64,000 nt of DNA. Source: Delphinapterus leucas (taxonomy: Eukaryota; Chordata; Mammalia; Artiodactyla; Monodontidae). The position numbers and the translations under genes were made by a program. The stretch lies in the NCBI RefSeq assembly GCF_002288925.2, contig NW_022098021.1:1905859-1969858 (forward strand). The letters run 5' to 3'. Position 1 is the first letter of the stretch, and the number at the start of each line of letters is the position of its first letter. Shown in pieces: positions 1 through 11,476 of the stretch. Under the pieces are notes generated by a model. That model searched no databases. It was not told the origin of the DNA and saw only the letters and a program-made list of their open reading frames with translations.

Positions 1-63
1 GGGTGGTTTCAAGGAAGGAATTTCTCTGCACCAATTAATCCATGGACACTTGGATGAGATATT

Positions 64-79
64 TCTTAAGGTACCTTTC
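64..79. repeat. Target-site duplication, left copy (SINE at 80-386)
   Basis: The 16-mer tcttaaggtacctttc is repeated exactly at 387-402. The bases just outside the match differ, so 16 bp is the full length. It marks an endonuclease-nicked insertion of the SINE. Confidence 0.93.
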
Positions 80-386
80 TTTTATTTTTAAAGAGTTATT
101 TATTATTTATTTATTTTATTTATTTTTGGCTGCGTTGGATCTTAGTTGAGGCACGCGGGATCTCTCGTTGCTGCGCACAGGCTATTGTTGTGGTGCGCGA
201 GCTTCTCTCTAGTTGTGGCGTGCAGGCTTTCTCTTCTCTAGTTAAGGCACGTGAGCTCAGTAGCTGTGGCGCACGGGCTTAGTTGCCCCACGGCATGTGG
301 CATCTTAGTTCCCTGACCAGGGATCAAATCCGTGTCCCTTGCGTTGTAAGGTGGATACTTTACCACTGGACCACTGGGGAAGTCCC
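80..386 (-). mobile_element. Long CHR-2-type tRNA-derived SINE, complete, minus strand
   Basis: Read on the minus strand, this starts with the tRNA-related head (gacttccccagtggtccagtgg) at the 386 end. It continues through the 'cgccacaac...' body and the 'aacgcagccaaaaataaat' tail of the long CHR-2 SINE shared by cetaceans and their relatives. The A/T-rich tail lies at about 80-126. A perfect 16-bp target-site duplication, tcttaaggtacctttc, flanks it at 64-79 and 387-402, so both ends are fixed. The element moves by L1-supplied reverse transcription and codes for no protein. The subfamily name is from memory of the family, not from a search. Confidence 0.93.
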
Positions 387-402
387 TCTTAAGGTACCTT
401 TC

Positions 403-3400
403 AACTCAACATTCTATGATTCTTGGATATGCAAATTCCACTTTACACAAAGAGCTGGTTTTGTTGCCCACAATCAGTGTCAATAGCAAATCCACAGCTG
501 TCCCAATATCCAAATGTAAACAGGGCATAGAGGCCCCTTGAGACCGTATCCAGTGAGCTCTCCTCCCCAGTCTACAGCCAAAGGCCTTCCTGGTGGGTTT
601 AGGTTTCTCTTTTTGGCCAAGAATATCACACATGTGATGGTCCAGGCTGGTCCTACTGCCTGGAATTTCTCCGTTCTGCTTCCCTGTATCAACTCTGTAA
701 TCTCAATGCCAATGTCTCTCCTTCTGGGGAAACCGTTTCTGGTCAGCAGGTATCCCTGCCACCCTTTGAAGAGCCCGCATAGCACCGTGCTCTGCCCTTT
801 CGCGATTCCTCGCTCCAGCTGGAGTCCTTTGTTCACGTTTGTCTTTCCTGTCGGACTTGAACCTTGTGAGGGCCGAAGCAGGCCAGACTCAAGGCCGTAT
901 CGGCGGCATCTTAGCACACCTCCAAGCACAAAGTTTCTCATTAGAAATATCTGCTAGATGAAGGTTATCCTCGTGCATTTTGAGATTCTCATGTATACCG
1001 ATAGCAAGTTTACTTTTAAAATGTCAAGAACTCGGGCATTGTGTGTGGTACCAGGGTGCATCTCTGAGAGGGCTGTGGACATTTAGGAATTGGAAAGCTT
1101 TTGAAGGTTGTTAAGAGTTTTGTATCCTTACCATATTGTTACTTGCAGGATTTCATTCCCTGGGAGATGCCTTTGGAGTTCTTGGGGCAGCTGGGCCCAC
1201 AAGTCACCTCAACTCTCCACCCAACAGCAACAAAAAGCATGGTCAGAATTGCCCGATTTGGGGGCAGGGTGAGCCTGGAAGGGAAAGAAGTGCTCATAGT
1301 GAGAAAAGGCAAGAATTTCAGGTGGTTTCTCTGAGCTTCTTGGGAGTTTGGGGGCCAGACTGAAAAGAGAGATCCTGGTTTTCTGAGCCGTGTGACTCCA
1401 CAAAACCAAATTCTTCCTCCTGTCCAATCCATACCGTTTGTCCTGAGGAAAGTGTAGGCCCCGTGGCGGGCAGCCACACAGATGGAACGCATGGCCCAGG
1501 CTCACGCAGAACATTCTCAGGGCTGCCTGCTGACAGAGCAGTAAGTTACTTTATCCAGGGAAGAGGTGGTAATAACAGTTACAACCCCTTTTGTAGCTAT
1601 TGCCATTGTCCTAGGACTGTCAGCCCAAAACATGGCTTTCGTAGTGAAAATGAGAGAAGGGATGGGCCTGGAGCCACTACTGGGGGTGTGGTCCGGGGAC
1701 ACGCCAGGTCTGGTCTCACTTGGGGGTGGGGCTGGAGATGCTTTTTTCCAGGCCTGAGGTTGTGTCTGTGGTGAGTCCTCCTTGCTCCACGCTGGTCATA
1801 ATCAAGTCAGCAAGCATTTCCTGAGAAATTGAGAGGGACACTGTGATGAGTAAGAATCTACACTGAGGATCGTCGGGGGCTTAAAGGTACAAACAGCCTG
1901 GGCCCGTGGGCCTCAGGGCCTTGTTTGGGGACACACGGATTAAATGCGTGACCTTAGTCCCATTAGCAAGATACTCAGGTCAGTAGAGCCTGCAGATGTG
2001 TGTGTGTGTGTCTGAGTCTTATAGGGAGCAATACATTCTTGTCTTCTTGTAAAGCAGCATATGGGAGGGGGAGCTTCCCAAAACAGCGGTGAAGGGAGCG
2101 GGTCGGTGGTGGGGACTCGAGAACCGTGACGGGTGTGAGCACCACGCGGCACCGATGGCCTATGGCGGGTTAGGGGCTTGGCAAACAGCCTCTTGGATCC
2201 TACAGCTTGGGGAACAGTGCAGTCAAGTCAGAGAAGAGGAATAAACGAAAACTGACCAGTGAGAAGATTGTCAAAATAATTATCCGTGAAAGAATAAGAA
2301 AGAAATCTGGCTTCTGGAGGAGCAGCTGTCCTCCTGGAACCAATGTCTCTGCTGGCACTTCCGTCTCTGATGTGCCCCCAGCTGGGGGTGCTGAGAGGAC
2401 CCCCTAATCCCGAGGTGACTCTTTGTGAATGGCTGCCTGTGTGTGCGTGTGCATGTGCGTGTGTGCGTGTGTGTATTCCTGCAGGAGCCCACAGCCCAAG
2501 TGAACACAGAATCGTTGTCTCCAGGGCTGTCAGCCTGTCACATTGATGACTCCTAGATTTGAAAAGGAAAAGACAAACAAATCACTCACATCCAACCAAT
2601 AAGCAAGGTGCAGACTGAGAAAGGAAACAGGCCACATGACTGGCGCTCTCTCTTTCTCTCGCTCTCTGTGCAGAAAAAGCAAAAGTCACCTGAATTCAAA
2701 GTTGGAACAGGGCTGCATCCTCTGCAAATCCTGGGATGTCCGAGGTTCTGCTGTGTTGCTCATTCTGGCAAAGACAGAGGGAGGTGACTCAGGAAAAACT
2801 GCAGCTGCATGGAATCCTGGCACTGAATGTAGCCAGAAACCCCATGATCCTGTTGCTGGCTGAGTCCACTGCTGGGCAGGGTCCATCCACAGGGACCCTT
2901 CTGGGCCTTCAAGGACACTGGCAGAGAGCCAGGCGGTGCTGGAAAGGCTTTCAGCTCTTTTTCTCATTTTCTAAAACTCATGCACTTTTTACTTTTGTTA
3001 AAGGCTGGAATGATTGTCTTGCTCATGGCTTTCCATTACCTGATTCAAACAAGAACAGTGTGTGAGAAAACTGTCACCTCTAAGAGGAAAGCCTCTCTCC
3101 TCTTGGGCAGGTTGGGCTCCCAAACCTCATAAGATATTCCCCTGGAGGGTGACTCACACCCACTCACCCCCATGACCCCTCCCCATCCCTTCAGAGGGAG
3201 TAACGTTTGGTGTCAAAGAAGGGGGAGAATTTCCCACAAAAGTGCAGCTTTCTGACAGAGAGCACACGCGGGGCCTGAACACACAGCGAAAACAACTCAC
3301 AAGTTTGAGAGTGAGAAAGAGGAGAGAAGACCACTGAGGTGAAGGCCGGGGAGGCCTGTGTGTTTTCCGGCATGTTCCAGAAGTTCTGTGCGGTTGTCTC

Positions 3401-3480
3401 GCCAGAAGCAAACCTGTTAAAGCAAATGTTTAGGATTTTAAGCCCGGTATGCCCTTTGCCTTCCAAGAAAGAGAGTTCAA
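403..3480. other. No gene or classified repeat seen
   Basis: This is mixed-composition single-copy-looking sequence. Open frames of up to 153 codons overlap on both strands with no recognisable domain. The only simple repeats are two short TG tracts (about 1996-2010 and 2438-2475). I see no MIR, L2, SINE or LTR that I can defend. Confidence 0.5.
2438..2475. repeat. Imperfect TG/CG-interrupted microsatellite
   Basis: About 38 bp of alternating purine-pyrimidine sequence, built from gtgtgtgcgtgtgcatgtgcgtg-like units. Interruptions by C and A suggest an old, partly decayed dinucleotide array. A shorter (TG)8-like tract lies at 1996-2010. Confidence 0.85.
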
Positions 3481-3490
3481 AAAGAAAGTG

Positions 3491-4289
3491 TGCAATGTTC
3501 AAAGCAGGACTATTTACAATAGCCAAGACATAGAAGCATCTTAAATGTCCATCGACAGATGAATGGATAAAGATGTGGTATATATACAATGGAATACTAC
3601 CCAGCCATAAAAAGGAATGAAATAATGCCATTTGCAGGAACATGGACGGACCTAGAGATTATCATGCTAGGTGAAGTAAGTCAGACAGAGAAAGACAAAT
3701 ACCTTATGATATTGCTTGTATCTGGAATCTGAAACAGTGATACAAATGAACTTATTTACAAAACAGAAACAGACTCACAGATGTAGCAAACAAATTTATG
3801 GTTACCAAAGGGGGAAGGGGGGGAGGGATAAATTAGGAGTTTGGGATTAACATGTGCCCACTACTATATATAAAATAGATAGGGCTTCCCTGGTGGCGCA
3901 GTGGTTGAGAGTCCGCCTGCCGATGCTGGGGACACGGGTTCGTGTCCCGGTTCGGGAAGATCCCACGTGCCGCGGAGCGGCTGGGCCTGTGAGCCATGGC
4001 CGCTGAGCCTGCATGTCCGGAGCCTGTGCTCTGCAACGGGAGAGGCCACAATAGTGAGAGGCCCGCATACCGCAAAAAACCAAAAAAAAAAAAAAAAAAA
4101 AAAATAGATCACCAATAAGGACCTACTGTATAGCACCGGGAACTCTACTCAATACTCTGTAGTAACCTATAACGGAAAATAATCTGAAAAAGAATATATA
4201 TGTATAATTGAATCACTTTGCTGTATACCTGAAACTAATACACTGTAAATCAACTGTAGCCCAGTATAAAATAAAAATGAAATTAAAGC
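3491..4289 (+). mobile_element. 5'-truncated L1 3' end, plus strand, interrupted by a SINE
   Basis: The text runs in sense order through the last part of L1 ORF2 ('caatagccaagacatagaagc', 'ggaatactacccagccataaaaagga', 'gacctagagattatcatg') and the cetartiodactyl L1 3' UTR ('tggttaccaaag', 'ctgaaactaatacactgtaaatcaact'). It ends in an A-rich tail at 4265-4289. The CHR SINE at 3881-4100 splits it. Flanks aaagaaagtg (3481-3490) and aaagaaaatg (4290-4299) match at 9 of 10 bases and are a likely target duplication. The ORF2 remnant is too short to encode anything. About 580 bp of L1 remain. Confidence 0.92.
3881..4100 (+). mobile_element. Short cetacean CHR SINE nested in an L1, plus strand
   Basis: It begins gggcttccctggtggcgcag and carries the pol III A-box-like region (cagtggttgagagtccg) and B-box-like ggttcgtgtcc. 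The signature body is ccgcggagcggctgggcc, with a poly-A tail from 4082. The 9-bp duplication aaaatagat lies at 3872-3880 and 4101-4109; its left part merges with the poly-A, so the 3' limit has an ambiguity of a few bases. It interrupts L1 3' UTR sequence that reads on normally on both sides, so the SINE is younger than the L1. This is the short form I associate with cetaceans. Confidence 0.95.
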
Positions 4290-4299
4290 AAAGAAAATG

Positions 4300-5019
4300 G
4301 GCAAGAAACTGGAATCCTGATCCTTCCTGTGACCTCCATCTTTTGTATTTCATGTTCTCAATGTTTACGTAAATAACATTATGCCCTCCCTGTCTCCCTT
4401 GATGGGCTCTACAGTAATTGGGAAGGTGAGATCATAGTTCTGTCCTCCCTCTGCCATGGGGTGTAGGTGGCAGCCCCTCCCAGGGACGAGTGAGGGGAGG
4501 GGTCCCCTTGCAGAGGACGCTGGGTGTGCTGACTCAGCTGCTCAGCCACAGGACGTAACCCTGGCCCAGGACAGAGCGGGGCTGAGCCCCCGACAGTGCC
4601 CACTGTTCACACAGACGTGCTTCTGGGCTCAGCCTCTAACTCTCCGTCCCTGTCCCACCTCTGCCGAGTACCCCCCGCGTTGTTCTCCCCCATGGCCCAG
4701 CCCTGCCTCCGTGGCCTCTCCCTCCATCCGGCACTGCCATGACGCTGGCCCTGCCGCGGCCTCAGCTCCCAGTCAAGAGTCTCATTCCCCCTTGACTTAG
4801 AGTGTCTGCTGGAGCTCTGAGGCTTTATATGCAACATGTCACCCTACCTCAGAGCCAGAATTTCCCAAAACCAAAGCTACTCATTAATCTCTTATCAATA
4901 AGCTGCTGTGTGCCAGACCCTGTGCTGGAGAGAAAAGGTAAGCCAGCCGTTAACACACGAGCAGCTGCAGCATCCTTTCTGGAAGCAGGGGCTTTGGAGA
5001 AGGAAAGGCGGGGTGTTGT
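4300..5019. other. No gene or classified repeat seen
   Basis: GC-rich in 4440-4800, with short open frames only. I recognise no domain, splice-bounded exon or transposon. Confidence 0.45.
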
Positions 5020-5150
5020 CACTTTTGAGCTGTTTGAACTTAGGCAAACTACACAACTTCTCAAAACGTCAATTTATTCACGACAAAATGTGGGGCATAA
5101 CCTGATAGTCTTGAAGTGCCGCGGCAAGAATTTAATGTGAGAGCGTGTGA
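5020..5150 (+). mobile_element. MIR SINE fragment, plus strand
   Basis: The stretch 'gagctgtttgaacttaggcaaactacacaacttctc...aaaatgtggggcataacctgatag' follows the MIR core consensus (tgtgaccttgggcaagtcacttaac...aaaatggggataat). Divergence is high, as expected for this ancient tRNA-derived SINE. Ends are approximate. Confidence 0.75.
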
Positions 5151-5269
5151 GAGACACCTGAATGAAGCTGGTGTAGGGTTGAGATCAGTGAATATCGGTC
5201 ACGGAAGACAGAGAGGGGTGTAGCGCTGACAGCAAGGGTGCATGGGGGGTAATGAGAGGAGGCGGGGTC

Positions 5270-6288
5270 GAATGCATGCAGGCATCATCTCGTGTGTTAA
5301 GCTAAAGAAGCTCCGCTTTATCCTGGAAGCTATGGGAGCGCTGAAGGAATTTAAGCAGGAAAATGACATGATCAGATCCGCATTTTAGAAAGAACACATT
5401 GGCAACTGTGAGGTCGTGCTTGGACTCGTGCCAGGCTGCAGGCAGCAAGACCAGTTAGGGGCCGTCGCAGGAAAGCTGGGCAAGCGGTGATGAGGGCTGG
5501 ATTAAGGTAATGGCTTTGGGGACGGAGAGGATGGCTCGGATGTGAGTGGATATTAAGGACGGAGAATCTGTAGGACTTGGTAACTTGACATGAGGTTAAA
5601 TGAGAAGGAGGGTCCGGGAGGCCTGCCAAGTTTCTGCTGTGGGCGAGTGGATGGAGGGTAGCATCTTGCAATAAAATAAAGAAGATTGAAAGAGGAAAAC
5701 ATTTTAGTGATGGGTCCACTTTGAAACCTAATGAATTTTCTATTCGATTAATTTAATGGAAGTTGGGCTTTTCTTCCAGACATAAGGAGCCAAAATCCAG
5801 GAGATGCCGAGTGGTGCAGTCGGTTCAGAGGAAGAGTCAGGTGTCAGGTGAGAAGAACCAAAGGCAAAGACCTGGAGAATAATGGATATTTAAGGGAGGA
5901 AGATGACAGATTGGTGACGTGGTCTAGCTGGATGAGTCGTGGGGCTCAGAAGAGAATCAGGAAAAGTTGGTGTCACAGAAGGTGGATGAGGGAGTGATTG
6001 ATGTTGTCACAGACAGAAACATAAGTCAGAGAAGAGGAAACTGACCACTGGGCTGGGAAACACAGAGGCCATTAGGGGCCCTGAAGAGAGCTATGGCCTT
6101 GGAGTTGAGGAAGGAACACAGGTGTAGTTGTAAATAACATGGGATGGGGTGGATCTCGGATATAGTCTATCGCGTCAAGAAGCCTCACTGTGAAAAAGGG
6201 AGAGGAGGAGAGAAAGGAATTTAGAAAGGATTTGAATTTGAAGAAAGTAGCTTTTAAATTTGCTTTTGGAGCCAATGTGTGAGAATGC

Positions 6289-6329
<41 letters not shown>

Positions 6330-6480
6330 TCTAGAAGGAAACTCAGTGGACGTGGAAAAGTAGAAGATAAAGGAGGAGTAGGTAATGGAGCATTGCCCTT
6401 GAGGAGGGGACAGGGGCCGTAGCAGAGGACCAGTGATGGCAGGGGCCCTGCAAGGAGGGGCCGAGACAAAAGAGAAGGAG
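5270..6480 (+). repeat. Ancient medium-copy mammalian repeat, copy 1 (family unnamed)
   Basis: Several phrases match a long, common mammalian interspersed repeat: 'ggaatttaagcaggaaaatgacatgatcagatc', 'cattttagaaagaacacattggcaactg', 'gaccactgggctgggaaacacagaggcc' and 'cgcgtcaagaagcctcactgtgaaaaag'. They appear in the expected order. I cannot name the family with certainty. A second relative lies at about 24290-25250. A TG microsatellite has grown inside this copy at 6294-6325. Boundaries are approximate and no coding capacity is visible. Confidence 0.55.
6294..6325. repeat. (TG)n microsatellite
   Basis: About 16 uninterrupted TG units, followed by atgttctag. This is likely a length-polymorphic marker. 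Confidence 0.95.
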
Positions 6481-6513
6481 CAAAGGCCAGTGCAAATGCA
6501 TAGATTCATTTTA

Positions 6514-6801
6514 TTAATTTTTAAAATTTTATTTTAAAATTTTTATTAAATTTTGACTTTTTTATTGGAGTATAGTTGCTTCTTTACAATGTTGTGTTAG
6601 TTTCAAAGTGAATCAGTTATACGTATTCATATGTCCCTTCTTTTTTGGATGTCCTTCCCATTTAGGTCACCACAGAGCACTGAGTAGAGTTCCCTGTGCT
6701 CTGCAGTAGGCTCTCGTTAGTCATCTATTGTATACATAGTATGAACAGTGTATATGTGTCAATCCCAGTCTCCCAAGTCATCCCACCCCCCTTCCCCCCT
6801 T
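6514..6801 (-). mobile_element. Short 5'-truncated L1 3' end, minus strand
   Basis: The sequence is the reverse complement of the L1 3' UTR ('ttattggagtatagttgcttctttacaatgttgtgttagtttc', 'gagtagagttccctgtgctctgcagtagg'), with the T-rich tail at the left. A perfect 15-bp target duplication, catagattcatttta, sits at 6499-6513 and 6802-6816. This gives a 288-bp insert containing only UTR. It cannot encode protein. Confidence 0.95.
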
Positions 6802-6964
6802 CATAGATTCATTTTAATGGAGGGGGTAAAGAGTTCTTGCCTGTTACTCTGTATTTGTTTCTGTTGTTCGGGGCAAGTTCACCCACTGAAAATACGGAGG
6901 AGGTGGACTTGAGGGTAGACATAGCCCTGTAAATAGCTTTTCAGAGGAATAAGGGGAGGAAATG

Positions 6965-7190
6965 GCTAGTAGTTACTGACCATTTACTGTGTTCTGGTCA
7001 GAATTTTAATTGCTTTAAATTTATTAACTCTTTTAATCCTCACAATAATTCTATAAGGCAGATACAATAATCATCCCTCTTCTACAGAAAAGGAAACTGA
7101 GACACAGAACTCTTTAAATACGTTGACAAATATCTTGACAGAGGAGGACTTGAGCTCAACATTTGGACTCAACAGACCAGCCTTTAATGG
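6965..7190 (-). mobile_element. MIR SINE, minus strand
   Basis: 'aactcttttaatcctcacaataattctataaggcag' and 'ctacagaaaaggaaactgagacacagaac' are the complement of the MIR consensus. The match spans most of the element. Ends are approximate. Confidence 0.88.
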
Positions 7191-7194
7191 ATTC

Positions 7195-7525
7195 GTGTAC
7201 GCATGGGGCACTAATACTTCGTTTATTCATTTGGCAAACGCTAATCGAGTAATCTGTATGTGCCAAGCCCTTGTTTCAATCATGAGGGATGCACTGACAA
7301 ACAAACTAGTAAAGGCGCTTATGTTCGTATTTTAATGATGGAAGATTGACAAGAAACAAAACAGAAAAATACACTGTGTAGTTTGTAGTTGGCAAAAAGT
7401 GGTATAGAAAAAAAGGAAAACCCAGAACAGGTGAAGGGGCTGGAGGTGGGCTGTGAGTACAGTGGAGTGGAACTCATTTGGGATGGGAACGGGTTAGCCC
7501 TGTAGACATCGTCGAGAAGGCATTC
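7195..7525 (+). repeat. Ancient interspersed repeat ('attcaacaaatatttattgag' family), copy 1
   Basis: The order 'tttattcatttggcaaacg', 'gtatgtgccaagccc', 'gatgcactgacaaacaaac', then 'aaggcattccagcgcccgaggcatg' follows a common ancient mammalian repeat whose consensus describes an 'attcattcaacaaatatttattgagc...' start. I do not assign a database name. Related pieces lie at about 42085-42300 and 55160-55285. Confidence 0.5.
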
Positions 7526-7857
7526 CAGCGCCCGAGGCATGACTGTGGCCAAGTGTATGTCTTTCTTATAGATCACAATATCACAGTAATTCTTTCTCTG
7601 TCTGAAAATGGATACAGTCACAGGTCACTTCTGATGTCAAGTCCTGCCTGAACCCCCAGGGAGTCAAGTGCTTCCTGCTTTGGGATTCATGCACCCCTTT
7701 GCTTCATGACATGTTGTTTTGTGTATTTTAAGTTCTATAACCAATACTGTGGGCCTCTGAGAAAGGTTTTTAAAAGATTCTTTCTCTGTCATGGCCCCCA
7801 AAGTGTCACTATTTAATCATGGTTATCCTCATTTTTTCTCTCCATCTCTAATGGGTT

Positions 7858-8424
7858 TTTTTTTTAACATCTTTATTGGAGTATAATTGCTTTATAAAGG
7901 TGTGTTAGTTTCTGCTGTATAGTAAAGTGAATCAGCTCTACGTATACATATATCCCCATATCCCCTCCCTCTTGCATCTCCCTCCCACCCCCCCATCCCA
8001 CCCCTCTAGGTGGTCACAAAGCACCGAGCTGATCTCCCTGTGCTATGCGGCTGCTTCCCACTAGCTATCTCTTTTACATTTGGTAGTGTGTATATGTCCA
8101 TGCCACTCTCTCACTTCGTCCCAGCTTACCCTTCCCCCTCCCCGTGTCCTCAAGTCCATTCTCTACGTCTGCGTCTTTATTCCTGTCCTGCCCCTAGGTT
8201 CTTCAGAACCTTTTTTTTTAGATTCCATATATATGTGTTAGCATACTGTATTTGTGTCTCTCTTTCTGACTTACTTCACTCTGTATGACAGATTCTAGGT
8301 CCACCCACCTCACTACAAATAACTCAATTTCGTTTCTTTTTATGGTTGAGTAATATTCCATTGTATATATGTGCTACATCTTTATCTGTTCATCTGTCGA
8401 TGGACACTTAGGTTGCTTCCATGT
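7858..8424 (-). mobile_element. 5'-truncated L1 3' end, minus strand
   Basis: From the T-rich left end the text runs through 'acatctttattggagtataattgctttat', 'gtcacaaagcaccgagctgatctccctgtgctatg', 'tagctatctcttttacatttggtag' and 'gagtaatattccattgtatatatg'. It stops after 'cgatggacacttaggttgcttccatg'. This is the reverse complement of a cetartiodactyl L1 3' UTR and the end of ORF2. I could not identify a clear target duplication. The 92-codon frame inside it is an artefact of the L1 antisense strand. Confidence 0.92.
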
Positions 8425-11400
8425 TAGTGCTCTGCTTAACACATGTGAGTATTCAAAAAAGTTTGTTGAAAGCAAAAAAATTAATTAAGTTCCAGACAGA
8501 GCGTCTTCCAAAGCCTGTCAGTATGATGCTGGAATATCTCAACAATATAACCTAATGCTGACAGTGACCTCTAGAAAGGAGCATCATTTATTTCTAGTGA
8601 CAGTTTAAATTAATAAGCTGGTGGATTTTATCAGTGAGGCAGTTACAGATTTCCAACTTTTGGACTCCTCAGAGCTGGGGAGGGCCCAGAAGGTGGTCCT
8701 GGGACTTTATCTGGGCCACCAGAGATGCGGATTCAACGTGGGTGTCATTCTGTAAACGCGCTGACACCGCGCAAGGCTCTCCAGTTGCCTCGGGGACCCT
8801 GTCTTGGCTCGGAGGCCAGCCTCTCTTATCTCGATTCCAGCCTGTCCTCTCCGATCTCCGGGGGCGGGGGGGGGGGGAGGAGAGAGACAGGGGAAGGTGC
8901 TTAATTGCTCTCTGATGGGAGAAGCCTCGGATAAGCAGCCCCATCTCAAGTCTGTGGAACGATCAGGGTAGGAATAGCAAACAAAAGGAATCTTTCTTTT
9001 TAAGTTCCTATGAAATCATAATAAGAAAGAAGGGACAATTTAAGTCTCTTTCATTCTCCTTGATTGTGAGTCAGCAATTTTGGAGACCTCTGACCACTCC
9101 TACTCCGAAATGAAGATGCCTGGTGTAAAATGCTAAGCCAGCCGGGCCTTCCGGCCATGCGTCTGGAGCATCCTTTACAGCATGTGTGGCCCTTTCAGAT
9201 CTTGCTGCTGTTACCAGGGACCATTTCCAGCAGCCATGAAGGAATCCTATAAAAACCCTTACAAAGTCGGCACAAAACACACCCAGACCATCACCAGTAC
9301 CTCTCAGCTGTTTTGGTGGGAGCTTTTCTGCGGTGTAGCAGTGAGTTGCCTGAGCAGGGTTGTTTTTGTCTTAAGAAACCACCCCCCTGGCCTCCCTCAG
9401 CCTGGCTGTTCCTTCCTGAAAAATTCCTATTACCTTTTCACCCTGGTTGAAAAGGGGGAGTCAACCCATTTTCTAATGCTTTTTACTCACATTAAAACTT
9501 CAGAGATACAGAATTATTTTCAAGCATAACGCAGTGACATAGGATTTTTTTTTTTTTTTGCTAATGTTTTCACTAATGATTATTTCGATATTCCCAGGAG
9601 GTAAAGGTAAAGAAATTGAAGTGTAACGGGATGATTTTTAAGGTCATACATGTGTTGGGGCTATAGTTAAAGGCAGAATCTCTGCTTCATGCCACCTGAA
9701 CCAGGACAGCCTGGGAGACCACAGAGGAGTGACACAGGTGTGCAGCCACGGTGCCGCGGCCTTCGCATTTAGGGACTCATTAATTGTGAGAGGTAACATG
9801 TTGATTTCATGTGTGAGCAGGTGCAGGCCTAGAGGTAAGGCAGTGTCCTCCGGGTGATACAGGAGTGAGCTGCAGACTGGCTTAGACGCAGACCTGATTG
9901 ATCCACGCTCTGAGCCGTGTTATAACACCCACGTCTCCTGGCCAGAGCTGTTTCCCTGTGACTGTCGTCACTGCCTTTGGCTGTTCAGGTGACGCCCTTG
10001 CCAAAGCGCCTGACTTTGGGGTCACCAGGTTTTACTGGGCGCACTCGTCAGCTTTGGGCCGCGGCAAGAGGCAGTCTCATTGGGGAGGAATAGCTTACAC
10101 TAGAATATCCAGGGGACACTTTTTTCTACTCGGTTTGTTGGAGGGGTGCCTTTCACGCCCCATCCACAGACGGGTTCGCTCACGTACCTTAGTACCTTGG
10201 CATGAGCACTGTGGCTGTCTTACCTGCCCCACCTGTAAAATGGGCCTGGGACAGAGCCAGGGCTTAGGAGGAAGCATTCCAAAGTTTATAACATTGTAGC
10301 TACTTCGTGGGGGAAAAAAAAAAGCTATTTTCACTCAAAATAGTGTTATCTCTTTACTTCAGTGGGGTGGAACTCAATATGCAGGTCTGAGATTGTGTTC
10401 TTTTATAAAGAAACTTCAGAGCTCATTGAAAGTGTTATATCAGTTACCAACTTTCGACGGATAAAAAAAAGACTGTAATATTTACGAAGCAGTTAAAGTA
10501 TCGGGCTACAGATGGTGAACTTTCCTGCTACTGATAATTGATGTTTCTGGTGAAACTCAATTCGGTGCCTTCGATGATACCGGGAAAGTCCATAAAACTT
10601 CAAACATCTATAAACAAGTCAGCTTCCCGACTTCAAATACCCTAATGTGCTGTGTGTACTTCAGTTTTTCCACGTTTACTGAGAAAGAAAAGTCAAGCCA
10701 CAGGCGGCGGTTTGAAGCCATGTGGGCTCGTTGGGGAAATTCTGAGCTTCTCGTGGGGGTGTGGATGCCCTGGGAGAGGTCGCCTTGTAAGCTGGTCCTC
10801 CCCGATCCAGGAAATACACCCTGTGGAGCCCCTTCGGCTGAGAGTGACTTAACAGGTGTAAACAGTGAGTGACCAATTTGAGGTCAGGGAGAGTGAGGGA
10901 GCTGAGTGGTGAACTTGGCCACGAACTTGCATTACCCTGTAAAGCCAAGGCCACTGCCCAAACGGGAACACGGGCACACAGAGTCACGGTGGCTGTGAAA
11001 ACAATCACGGTGGGTTTACTACCTCAGTGTGTTTAAGGTTCACTTTTGTGTCAGCGTGTTCCCCGCAGGTGTCAGAGTAGAATCCAAATCTTGTTTCAGA
11101 TCAAGACCAATTCAACAGGCAACTTTTTTTTTTTTCTTAACAGCTTCTCTGGAGCTACAGAAAGCCCTGTGTCAACGCTCCAGTGCCATTGGCCTGACTT
11201 AGAAAATACATCAGTCCTGGGTCCAACTCACAAAATTTAGACCCCAAAGGGGAAATAAATTCCTGGTGAGGCCTTCCCTCCAGTCTGAACGCTACCTAGT
11301 AGACAGCTTGAGCCACTGAAATGGCAGAGATCTCGGGGCCTACCAGCTGTTAGAAGGAGTGGAAGAGACAAAAAGTAGCCAGAAGGGGTGGCCCGGGAGG

Positions 11401-11476
11401 GCCTGAACACGGAGACAGAAGAGGTGCGTGTGGATTGTAGCTGCTTCCATGCAGCAGAGGAAAGCACGTCTCCTGC
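8425..11476. other. Unassigned sequence, no gene seen
   Basis: No domain-bearing frame or datable transposon is visible. It contains a G-rich tract at 8860-8877, a T14 run at about 9547-9559 and a weak MIR-like phrase at about 10200-10260 ('ctgccccacctgtaaaatgggcctggg'). The rest gives no recognisable signal. Confidence 0.45.

Noticed and set aside
3881..4100. tRNA gene
   Set aside because: A- and B-box-like text is present, but as the tRNA-derived head of a SINE. There is no cloverleaf with a usable anticodon arm, and the same head recurs in five other copies.
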